A DNA stretch of 29,126 bases from CAYUEQ01 sp964443805 (GTDB taxonomy: Bacteria; Bacillota_I; Bacilli_A; RF39; UBA660): positions 1 to 29,126 of the forward strand of contig CAYUEQ010000006.1 in the NCBI GenBank assembly GCA_964443805.1, in the 5' to 3' direction. This document shows positions 22,804 to 29,126 of the stretch, in pieces (the stretch's first letter is position 1; each line of letters opens with the position of its first letter). The notes under the pieces are model-generated. The model worked only from the letters and a program-made list of their open reading frames with translations. It had not been told where the DNA came from and did no database searches. Position numbers and translations under genes: made by a program.

Positions 22804-24884
22804 TATATTTTTCTCATTCCTTTATAATTTTTTAACATCTTTTTAACACCAAATTCTTTTGAAAAAGCAATAGTTAGTAAGTTTTTTTCTATATCTATAA
22901 CAACTCCTGTTCCATATAAATCATGATTTAAGATATCTCCTTTTTTATATTCTACATCTTCAGTAGTATAATAATCTTCTTTTTTAATCTTTTTCGGTTC
23001 TACCATTCTACTATTTATGATATCCAATAAATCTGGATTAATTTCATCAATAAATCGACTAGGAGCATTTATAGTATCTCTTCCATATAACATTCTTCTT
23101 TTAGCATTAGTTAAATATAATATTTTTTCTGCTCTAGTAACTCCAACATAACAAAGTCTTCTTTCTTCTTCTAAATTACCTTCCATAATTGAATTACTAT
23201 GAGGAAAGATATTTTCTTCCATTCCAATTAAAAATACTGCTTTAAATTCAAGTCCTTTAGAACTATGAAGAGTCATTAAGTTTATTCCATTAGTATCTTC
23301 TTTAGCAAGTGTCATATCACTAATCAATGTGATTTCTTCTAAGAAGTCACTTAAATTCACACTACCAGTTCTATTTTCAAATGATGCTGCAATACTTTTA
23401 AATTCCATTATATTTTCAATACGAAGTTCATTTTCTAAATTTTTATTACTTTCATATTCGTTCTTAATACCTGATTTTTCTATTACTAAATCAATTAATT
23501 CAGTTAGAGATACATTATCACTATCATTTATTAAATCTAATATAATCTCTTTAAATTCTAATTCTTTATCACTAGAAAGAGCACTAAACATTGATGATTC
23601 TTTTTCTTCTGCTAATTTTTCTAGTTTAGCAATCGAAACATTACCTATTCCTCTTTTTGGAACGTTGATAACTCTTCTTAAAGAAATATCATCATCTTTA
23701 TTTAATATTAATCTTAAGTAACAAATTAAATCTTTTATTTCTTTTCTACCATAGAAATAAAAACTACCTACTACACGATATGGGATGTTTTTTTGTAACA
23801 TTAATTCTTCAACAACTCGAACTTGAGCATTAGTACGATATAATATTGCAATATCTTTTAGTTCTATTCCTTCTTCGTTTAATTTTTTCACTTCATCTAA
23901 AATTAATTTTACTTCATGTTTTTCATCATAACTTCTTAAGTATTTAACTTTTAATCCTTCAGCATTATTACTTTTTAATTTCTTTTCTTTTCTTTCTTTA
24001 TTATTTTTAATAATAGAATTCGCTACATTTAAAATATTTTTTGTACTGCGATAATTTTCTTCTAATAAAATTATCTTTGTATTTTTATAATCTTTTTCAA
24101 AATTTAATATATTTTTATAATTTGCATTTCTAAAAGAATAGATGCTTTGATCACTATCTCCAACTACAAATATGTTTTTATATTTGGCAGCCAGTAGTTT
24201 ACTGAATTTGTACTGTACTTCATTCGTATCTTGGTACTCATCAATTAAAATATATCTATATCTTTCTTGATATTTTTCTAAAATATCTTTATTATGTAAA
24301 AATAGTTTTACTGGAAGTACTAATAAATCATCAAAATCAACCGAATTATTATTATGTAATATTTTTTGATATTCTCGGTAAATACTTATAGCTATTTTTT
24401 CAGGTGGTGTAGTTAAAAACTTACTTATTTCTGCATCATCTAACATTTCATTTTTAATAAAACTTATCCTATTTCTAATATAGTATGGGCTATAAATTTT
24501 ACTATCTATATCTTTATCTTTCATTATCTTTTTAATTAAAGTCATAACATCATCACTATCAATAATAGATATTGTAGTCGAAAAATCAAGAGCTTTTAAA
24601 TTCTCTCTTATTATTTTTAATCCTAAAGAATGAAATGTACCAATTTGAACATTATTATTTGGTAAAATCAAATTAACTCTTTCTTTCATTTCTTTAGCTG
24701 CTTTATTAGTAAAAGTAATTGCTAATATATTAGCTGGACTAATTCCATTATCAATTAAATTAGCAATTCTAGTAGTTAATACTCTAGTTTTTCCAGAACC
24801 AGCTCCTGCCATAACAAGACATGGTCCGTCGATATGTAATACCGCTTCTTTTTGTTCTTTATTTAAATTATCAAGTGTTATCAT
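22803..24884 (-). CDS. pcrA: ATP-dependent 3'-5' DNA helicase PcrA (UvrD family)
   Basis: A 693-residue superfamily 1A helicase for repair, rolling-circle replication and removal of RecA or stalled RNA polymerase. Motifs in order: Q-motif LNKEQKEAV, Walker A AGAGSGKT (26-33), Ia ITFTNKAAKEM, II LIDEYQDTN, III VVGDSDQSIYSFRNA, IV LEENYRST, V LMTLHSSKGLEF and VI YVGVTRAEKILYL. The C-terminus carries the Tudor-like domain (GDILNHDLYGTGVV) that in PcrA/UvrD binds RNA polymerase. The length is about 30-50 short of typical PcrA, mostly in the linker before that domain. ATG 24884 follows GAGGT by 6 nt. It is first in the operon with galU and ligA. Confidence 0.97.
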   Translation of the reverse strand: MITLDNLNKEQKEAVLHIDGPCLVMAGAGSGKTRVLTTRIANLIDNGISPANILAITFTNKAAKEMKERVNLILPNNNVQIGTFHSLGLKIIRENLKALDFSTTISIIDSDDVMTLIKKIMKDKDIDSKIYSPYYIRNRISFIKNEMLDDAEISKFLTTPPEKIAISIYREYQKILHNNNSVDFDDLLVLPVKLFLHNKDILEKYQERYRYILIDEYQDTNEVQYKFSKLLAAKYKNIFVVGDSDQSIYSFRNANYKNILNFEKDYKNTKIILLEENYRSTKNILNVANSIIKNNKERKEKKLKSNNAEGLKVKYLRSYDEKHEVKLILDEVKKLNEEGIELKDIAILYRTNAQVRVVEELMLQKNIPYRVVGSFYFYGRKEIKDLICYLRLILNKDDDISLRRVINVPKRGIGNVSIAKLEKLAEEKESSMFSALSSDKELEFKEIILDLINDSDNVSLTELIDLVIEKSGIKNEYESNKNLENELRIENIMEFKSIAASFENRTGSVNLSDFLEEITLISDMTLAKEDTNGINLMTLHSSKGLEFKAVFLIGMEENIFPHSNSIMEGNLEEERRLCYVGVTRAEKILYLTNAKRRMLYGRDTINAPSRFIDEINPDLLDIINSRMVEPKKIKKEDYYTTEDVEYKKGDILNHDLYGTGVVIDIEKNLLTIAFSKEFGVKKMLKNYKGMRKI

Positions 24885-24904
24885 ATTAATACCTCTATAA
24901 CCTT

Positions 24905-24913
24905 AGTATATCA
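24905..24913 (-). promoter_or_regulatory. pcrA promoter (extended -10)
   Basis: TG-A-TATACT on the minus strand (24913-24905). It directly follows the T tract of the terminator at 24916-24939, and the -35 would fall within that hairpin. Confidence 0.55.
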
Positions 24914-24940
24914 AAAAAAGCTAGTAGACACTAGCTTTTA
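24912..24940 (-). terminator. Terminator of the 24945-26593 gene pair
   Basis: AAAAGCTAGT pairs perfectly with ACTAGCTTTT (24916-24925 with 24930-24939) around a 4-nt loop, with seven T on the minus strand. It lies 5 nt after the stop at 24945. Confidence 0.92.
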
Positions 24941-24944
24941 ATTT

Positions 24945-25232
24945 TTATAAGTATTCAACGATATCAGAATTGTTCTCAATTTTTTCTACTAAATCTTTTC
25001 GATCATATTTATTAAAAGTTTCCTTAAACTTAGAAGGATCTTCTAAAAACTTTTCTCTAAATTTAACAAATACTTCTTTATAATTATTTATACCTAATTT
25101 TTTTAAGAATTTAATATTTTTTATAACTAAATTTGGAAATTCACTTATTTTTGTACTAACTTCATCATTTAAATTTTCTTCTAAAGCTACAATTTCATCT
25201 ATTGTAAAATCTACTTCTTTTAAAAAATTCAT
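24945..25232 (-). CDS. Unknown small all-helical protein
   Basis: A 95-residue, highly charged helical protein without signal peptide or membrane segment. I do not recognise it. It contains a block NLVIKNIKFLKKLGINNYKE that by eye resembles the block QENIIKILKYTAKKGVTPS in the C-terminal half of the upstream protein, with similar following helices. It may therefore be one unit of a shared helical repeat. ATG 25232 overlaps the upstream stop by one base (TAATG), so the two are translationally coupled. A strong terminator follows. Confidence 0.75.
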   Translation of the reverse strand: MNFLKEVDFTIDEIVALEENLNDEVSTKISEFPNLVIKNIKFLKKLGINNYKEVFVKFREKFLEDPSKFKETFNKYDRKDLVEKIENNSDIVEYL

Positions 25233-26593
25233 TATGAACTCATCCTCATTTCTCTACTTTTTTTATCTGAGTCCTTATTTAAATCATGATAATCAACTTC
25301 GTCTAAGCTATCTAATATATTTATATATTTAGAATCTTCTTTATCATCTTCTACAAATTGAGCAACTTCACTTAACTTCGGCTCTTCTTTTACCTTTGTG
25401 TTAGTTATATCTTGCGTATAGAAGATTTCTGCTAAATTAGTCTTCGGATTGTTTAGTTGTTTAAAATCTTCATATTTAAAATCTAATATATTACCAAATA
25501 TTGTTTCAACATCTTCTAAAGGACGTTTACTTAATAACTCATTACTAATTTTTTCGAACTCTTTATAATCACTATTAATTAAAGATTTAATGTGATACTT
25601 AAAGCAAGATGGAGTAACTCCTTTTTTAGCTGTATATTTTAATATTTTTATAATATTTTCTTGGTTGTTTGAATTCTTAGCAAGTTCTAACTCTTCATCA
25701 GTTAATTCATATGGAGCATCTTTAAGGATTGATACTACTGTTTTTTCTTCTTTTGTTTCTTTTTCTTTTTTCTTATTAAAGAAATCTATTTTTGAATAAT
25801 CCATTCTACTACTTCTTTGTAACTGTTCTTCTTTTTCAATTGGTTTTGGTTGTTCTTTTGATTTTTCATTTTGTTTATTCATAGCAAAAATATCACTGAT
25901 TGAATTTTTCAACTCTGAATCAACTTGTGAAAATAATATCTTTTTTATATCATTTAATGTTAAACCGTATTGTTCAGGGAACATTACTATCATCGCTATA
26001 ACTGAAATTTCTTCTGAGTTAAATCCTAATTTTGAATCCTTAGATGAAAATTTCTCTAAAGCTTTTACTAAGTGGTCTTTAGAATCTGGGTTATCTAATG
26101 CAGCTTTTACATAATTTTGATTATTAATTTCTTCATCATAATGAATTTTGCTTTGTTCTAAATTAGTCTCAGCATTTGTTTTTCTTGCCATTAAATCACT
26201 AATGTTTTTATTTCTCATTTCTGTTTCTTTAACAGTTCTTGCTAATGTTGGATCATAACGTGTTTCAAATTCTTTAATGTTTTCAGTAATTTTATCTAAA
26301 ACACCAATTAATCTAAATAGCGTTTTAAAATCTCCAGACTTAAAAGCTTCTGCTAATTCAGAGAAATTACTTCCTTCAATTTTCAGAATAGTTTCTGTTT
26401 CTTCAGCAGATCTTAGTTTTATACGTTCTTTTTCAATTCTATCAATACAATCACTAATTGTTCCTTCTGCTTCAATTTGTTGATTAAAAATTTCTTTAAT
26501 CCTAACACTATCGTTTTCATCAAAAAGATTATTTAATTTTTTTAATAATTTTAAATGATCATATTGAATTATATTAGATGTTTGACCATTCAT
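25232..26593 (-). CDS. Unknown cytosolic coiled-coil protein
   Basis: A 453-residue hydrophilic protein that I do not recognise. Residues about 1-170 are predicted coiled coil or long helices (IEKERIKLRSAEETETILK, NKNISDLMARKTNAETNLEQ). A compact helical part (about 170-235, FNSEEISVIAMIVMFPEQYG) and a charged Lys/Glu linker (about 240-285) follow. Residues about 290-390 form a helical repeat region (DEELELAKNSNNQENIIKIL), and the tail is acidic. No catalytic motif, TM or signal is seen. It might be a scaffold or chromosome/cell-division-associated protein, but this is not supported further. TAGGAG precedes ATG 26593, with a good promoter at 26629-26656. It is coupled to the 95-residue gene. 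Confidence 0.78.
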   Translation of the reverse strand: MNGQTSNIIQYDHLKLLKKLNNLFDENDSVRIKEIFNQQIEAEGTISDCIDRIEKERIKLRSAEETETILKIEGSNFSELAEAFKSGDFKTLFRLIGVLDKITENIKEFETRYDPTLARTVKETEMRNKNISDLMARKTNAETNLEQSKIHYDEEINNQNYVKAALDNPDSKDHLVKALEKFSSKDSKLGFNSEEISVIAMIVMFPEQYGLTLNDIKKILFSQVDSELKNSISDIFAMNKQNEKSKEQPKPIEKEEQLQRSSRMDYSKIDFFNKKKEKETKEEKTVVSILKDAPYELTDEELELAKNSNNQENIIKILKYTAKKGVTPSCFKYHIKSLINSDYKEFEKISNELLSKRPLEDVETIFGNILDFKYEDFKQLNNPKTNLAEIFYTQDITNTKVKEEPKLSEVAQFVEDDKEDSKYINILDSLDEVDYHDLNKDSDKKSREMRMSS

Positions 26594-26628
26594 TGTATCA
26601 CTCCTACCCTACTTTTCCTATATTAAAG

Positions 26629-26656
26629 ATTATACCATACTTAAAATAAATGTAAA
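26629..26656 (-). promoter_or_regulatory. Promoter of the coiled-coil gene pair
   Basis: TTTACA (26656-26651 on the minus strand), 16 nt, extended -10 TG-G-TATAAT (26637-26629). Confidence 0.72.
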
Positions 26657-26786
26657 TAGTTTCACCCTAGTTTTTTCTCTAAATTTTTATCATAATTTCA
26701 TGATTATATTTTTTTAAATTCAATTTTTTTAACAGCATTGATGAACTTTACTAAAAAATTTAAACAAATAGTAACTTAATTTTAAA

Positions 26787-26816
26787 TTCACCATTAGTTC
26801 TTTTGAAGAATATAAT
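26787..26816 (+). promoter_or_regulatory. Promoter of the ABC importer operon
   Basis: TTCACC (26787-26792), 18 nt, TATAAT (26811-26816). A small palindrome TTCTT-TTG-AAGAA (26798-26810) lies in the spacer and could be an operator. The rest of the 26657-26786 intergenic DNA is A/T-rich, and I see no riboswitch in it. Confidence 0.55.
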
Positions 26817-26844
26817 AAATTGAAATAATAAGGAGGTTTTTATT

Positions 26845-27822
26845 ATTAAAAAAATAATTTTAGTAGCTTTTATAGTGTTACTTACAGCAGCTATTGTTAT
26901 TGTTTCATTCTTCAAGTTTACTGAAGAAAAAAGCAATTTAACAAAAATTAAGGTCGCTGAGGTAACCCACAGTGTCTTCTATGCGCCTTGGTATGTAGCA
27001 ATTGAGAATGGTTACTTTGAAGATGAAGGATTAGAGATAGATTTAATTCTAACTCCAGGAGCAGATAATGTTGCAGCAGCAGTTTTATCTAATGATGTAC
27101 AAATAGGTTTTGCTGGTCCAGAAAGCACTGTATATGTTTATGTTAAAGGAGAAAAAAATTATCTTCAAACATTTGCAGGTCTTACTAAAAGAGATGGTCA
27201 ATTAATATTAAGTAGAGAAAAAATAGAGAATTTTACTTTAGAAAGTATGGTTGGAAAAGAAGTTTTAGTTGGAAGAGTTGGAGGAATGCCATTTTTAAAT
27301 TATGAAAATGGTTTATTAAATGAAGGAATTGATAAATCAACCGTTAATATGAATACATCAGTAGATTTTGCTGACTTATCAAGTGCATTTATTTCAGGAA
27401 CTGGAGATTTTGTTAATCTATTTGAACCAAATGCAACTAAGTTAGAACAAGAAGGTTTTGGTTATGTTGTAGCTGCTATTGGTACATATTCAGGTGAAGT
27501 TCCATACACTGCCTATTTTGCTAGAAAAAGTTATATAAATGAAAATGAGGAGATAATAAATAAATTTAGAAAGGCATTAAATAGAGGAATAGATTTTGTC
27601 CATAATGAAGATGAAGAAAAAATTGCTAAAGCTATATTAAATCAATTTCCAAGCAATTCACTAAATGAAATAACAATTATGTTAAGACGTTATAAAAGTA
27701 TTGATTCTTGGTATAAATCAACTACTATTAACGAAGAATCATTTGATAATCTTCAAACTATTATGATTAACGCAAATAATATTACAGAAAAAGTTCCATT
27801 TAATGATTTAGTCATTAACTAA
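26845..27822 (+). CDS. ABC importer substrate-binding protein (SsuA/THI5/NMT1 type), apparent AUU start
   Basis: About 325 residues. After an N-terminal signal or anchor the binding-protein fold begins KVAEVTHSVFYAPWYVAIE, then GYFEDEGLEIDLIL, GADNVAAAVLSNDVQIGFAG and later YTAYFARKSYI, the pattern of SsuA/TauA/ThiY proteins. Ligands of this group include sulfonates, pyrimidine thiamine precursors and riboflavin; this one cannot be told. The first canonical start, GTG 26875, would remove KKIILVAFI and leave no basic N-region. The perfect AGGAGG (26831-26836) lies 8 nt before ATT 26845, which opens xKKIILVAFIVLL, a textbook signal. So AUU (26845, or 26842) is probably used, or a base is miscalled. 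No lipobox Cys is seen. The stop overlaps the ATPase start. Confidence 0.85.
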   Translation: MKKIILVAFIVLLTAAIVIVSFFKFTEEKSNLTKIKVAEVTHSVFYAPWYVAIENGYFEDEGLEIDLILTPGADNVAAAVLSNDVQIGFAGPESTVYVYVKGEKNYLQTFAGLTKRDGQLILSREKIENFTLESMVGKEVLVGRVGGMPFLNYENGLLNEGIDKSTVNMNTSVDFADLSSAFISGTGDFVNLFEPNATKLEQEGFGYVVAAIGTYSGEVPYTAYFARKSYINENEEIINKFRKALNRGIDFVHNEDEEKIAKAILNQFPSNSLNEITIMLRRYKSIDSWYKSTTINEESFDNLQTIMINANNITEKVPFNDLVIN

Positions 27823-28568
27823 TGAATGTCCTAACAATAAATAAACTTAGTAAAACATATCATACCTTAAATGGAGAAATTGAGGCGATTAAAGATATTA
27901 CTTTAAATGTTAAACAAGGAGAATTTGTTGCAATAGTTGGTAGTTCAGGGTGCGGTAAAAGCACCCTTTTAAATATAATAGCAGGTTTAGACAATAGTAC
28001 TAATGGAGAAACACAATTTAATAATTCTAATCCTACGATCGGCTATATGCTACAAGAAGATGCTCTATTTCCTTGGTTAACTGTATTAGAAAATGCACTT
28101 TTGGGATTAAAAATTAAAAAAATAGAGTCAAAAGAAAATGTAAAAAAAGTAAAAAACTTATTAGAGACTTATGGCTTAAAAGAGTTTATCCATAAAAAAC
28201 CTAATGAATTATCAGGAGGAATGAGACAAAGAGTAGCTTTAATTAGAACACTAGCAATTAATCCCGATATATTATTATTAGATGAACCTTTTTCAGCTTT
28301 AGATTATCAAACAAGATTAGCGGTATCAGATGATGTATATAGAATTATAAAACAAGAAAACAAAACAACAATTATGGTTACTCATGATTTAGCTGAAGCA
28401 ATTTCTTTAGCAGATAAAATAATTGTTTTATCAAAAAGACCAGCGATAATTAAATCTGTTTATAATATAGATTTAACAAATAAATCTACTCCAATCTTAA
28501 ATCGTAAAGCGAAAGAGTTTCCTATTTATTATGAAAAAATATGGAAGGATTTAGATATAAATGTCTGA
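27822..28568 (+). CDS. ABC importer ATP-binding protein (SsuB/TauB type)
   Basis: A 248-residue ATPase that powers the importer from the cytosolic face. Walker A is GSSGCGKST (40-48), Q-loop Gln78 in YMLQEDALFPWLTV, ABC signature LSGGMRQR (130-137), Walker B ILLLDEP (150-156), D-loop SALD and switch His188 in MVTHDLAEA. YMLQEDALFPWLTV is typical of the nitrate/sulfonate/taurine subfamily. ATG 27822 overlaps the binding-protein stop by one base (TAATG), and its 3' end overlaps the permease start by 8 nt. Confidence 0.95.
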   Translation: MNVLTINKLSKTYHTLNGEIEAIKDITLNVKQGEFVAIVGSSGCGKSTLLNIIAGLDNSTNGETQFNNSNPTIGYMLQEDALFPWLTVLENALLGLKIKKIESKENVKKVKNLLETYGLKEFIHKKPNELSGGMRQRVALIRTLAINPDILLLDEPFSALDYQTRLAVSDDVYRIIKQENKTTIMVTHDLAEAISLADKIIVLSKRPAIIKSVYNIDLTNKSTPILNRKAKEFPIYYEKIWKDLDINV

Positions 28569-29126
28569 TAATCAAAAAAAATATTTAAATAATATTAAAA
28601 AAAACAAACTACTCGTCAGACTTACTCAGTTTTTAATTGCTTCTTTATTTATAATAGCTTGGGAAATAGCAACTAGACATGGTCTTATCAATGATTTTAT
28701 TTTCTCATCACCGAGCGCTATATTTAAAACATTAATTCATTTAGCTAAAGAAGGCAGCTTATGGGGACATATTATGACTACAGTTGGAGAAACTCTGCTC
28801 GCATTTATGTTAGGGATAATTTTAGGTTTACTAATAGCTATAATACTTTATTCTTTTAAGTTTCTAGCTAAAGTCTTTGATCCGTTTTTAACATTATTAA
28901 ATTCATTACCTAAAGTTGCATTAGGACCATTAATAATAATTTGGATGGGCGCTAATACAAAATCAATTATATTTATGGCATTACTAATTAATTTAATTAT
29001 TAATGTAGTTACAATTTATAATGGATTTTCTGCAACCGATAAAAACAAATTAAAATTAATGGATACTTTTAATGCCAGTAAGACACAAACACTACTTATG
29101 CTAGTAATACCAGCTTCATACCCAAC
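28561..29126 (+). CDS. ABC importer permease (SsuC/TauC type), truncated by the window end
   Basis: ATG at 28561 overlaps the ATPase stop by 8 nt, with GGAAGGA upstream. The frame is open to the last base (about 188 codons). It begins MSDNQKKYLNNIKKNK, then a membrane helix (QFLIASLFIIAWEIATRHG), SSPSAIFKTLIHL, a TVGETLLAFMLGIILGLLIA segment and LNSLPKVALGPLIIIWMG. The last two match the BPD_transp_1 permeases of sulfonate/nitrate importers. The C-terminal part is outside the window. Confidence 0.93.
   Translation, partial: MSDNQKKYLNNIKKNKLLVRLTQFLIASLFIIAWEIATRHGLINDFIFSSPSAIFKTLIHLAKEGSLWGHIMTTVGETLLAFMLGIILGLLIAIILYSFKFLAKVFDPFLTLLNSLPKVALGPLIIIWMGANTKSIIFMALLINLIINVVTIYNGFSATDKNKLKLMDTFNASKTQTLLMLVIPASYP

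Noticed and set aside
26594..26844. TPP or FMN riboswitch upstream of the SsuA/THI5-like importer
   Set aside because: No TPP- or RFN-element core sequences could be found, and the predicted start site at about 26823 leaves almost no leader.
1..29126. Mollicute code (TGA = Trp), suspected from the low G+C
   Set aside because: Several genes end in TGA at family-normal length, and Trp positions use TGG.
1..29126. CRISPR arrays, insertion sequences, prophage or integrase genes
   Set aside because: No spaced direct repeats, transposase, integrase or phage structural genes were seen. The only tandem repeats are coding (collagen and Cys-Gly tail).

Overview
The window is a 29 kb piece of a very A+T-rich, Gram-positive genome. 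It uses standard code (TGA is a stop, Trp is TGG), strong Shine-Dalgarno sequences of the AGGAGG or GAGGTG type, many extended -10 promoters (TGnTATAAT), a Gram-positive type LexA box, and short operons with 1-nt TAATG overlaps. It has no outer-membrane genes. The gene set (PcrA, LigA, GalU, PopT/DUF368, LemA, YihY, YolD with a Y-family polymerase) fits a Bacillota lineage, probably a gut-type Bacilli/Erysipelotrichia relative; that placement is inference. A run of exactly 100 N inside galU shows a scaffolded draft or metagenome assembly.

Layout. 1-223 (-): start of a collagen-like GPT-repeat protein. 371-1744 (+): TtcA-type tRNA thiolation enzyme and an M15 carboxypeptidase-like protein without a signal peptide. 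1737-5666 (-): PRPP synthase, an HTH-metallophosphoesterase, the undecaprenyl-phosphate flippase PopT and an HD phosphohydrolase; a leader with a 22-codon ORF and a terminator hairpin precedes the phosphoesterase-prs pair. 5805-7750 (+): SOS-type cassette with a Y-family polymerase, a YolD protein and a small unknown protein. 7766-14176 (-): envelope block with an anchored unknown protein, then lemA - DUF2207 protein - radical SAM/SPASM enzyme, then a lipoprotein, a zinc-ribbon membrane protein and an unknown membrane protein. 14464-14538 (-): tRNA-Gly(GCC). 14591-16408 (-): AsnB-like protein with a damaged glutaminase site. 16595-20010 (-): small membrane protein, SBP-GGDEF receptor and YihY. 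20113-24884 (-): pcrA-galU-ligA. 24945-26593 (-): two unknown helical proteins. 26845-29126 (+): ABC importer of the SsuA/THI5 type (binding protein, ATPase, truncated permease).

The strongest candidate for an undescribed system is the lemA operon. The DUF2207 membrane protein ends in a Cys-Gly-Ser tail built from CGGGCSS heptads. Its stop codon overlaps the start of a radical SAM/SPASM enzyme by 4 nt. SPASM enzymes commonly install thioether or C-C crosslinks in Cys- or Gly-rich peptides, so the tail is a plausible substrate. Other points for follow-up are an AsnB with three key glutaminase residues replaced, a possible leader-peptide attenuator, a binding-protein gene that seems to start with AUU, and a GGDEF domain with a substituted active site.
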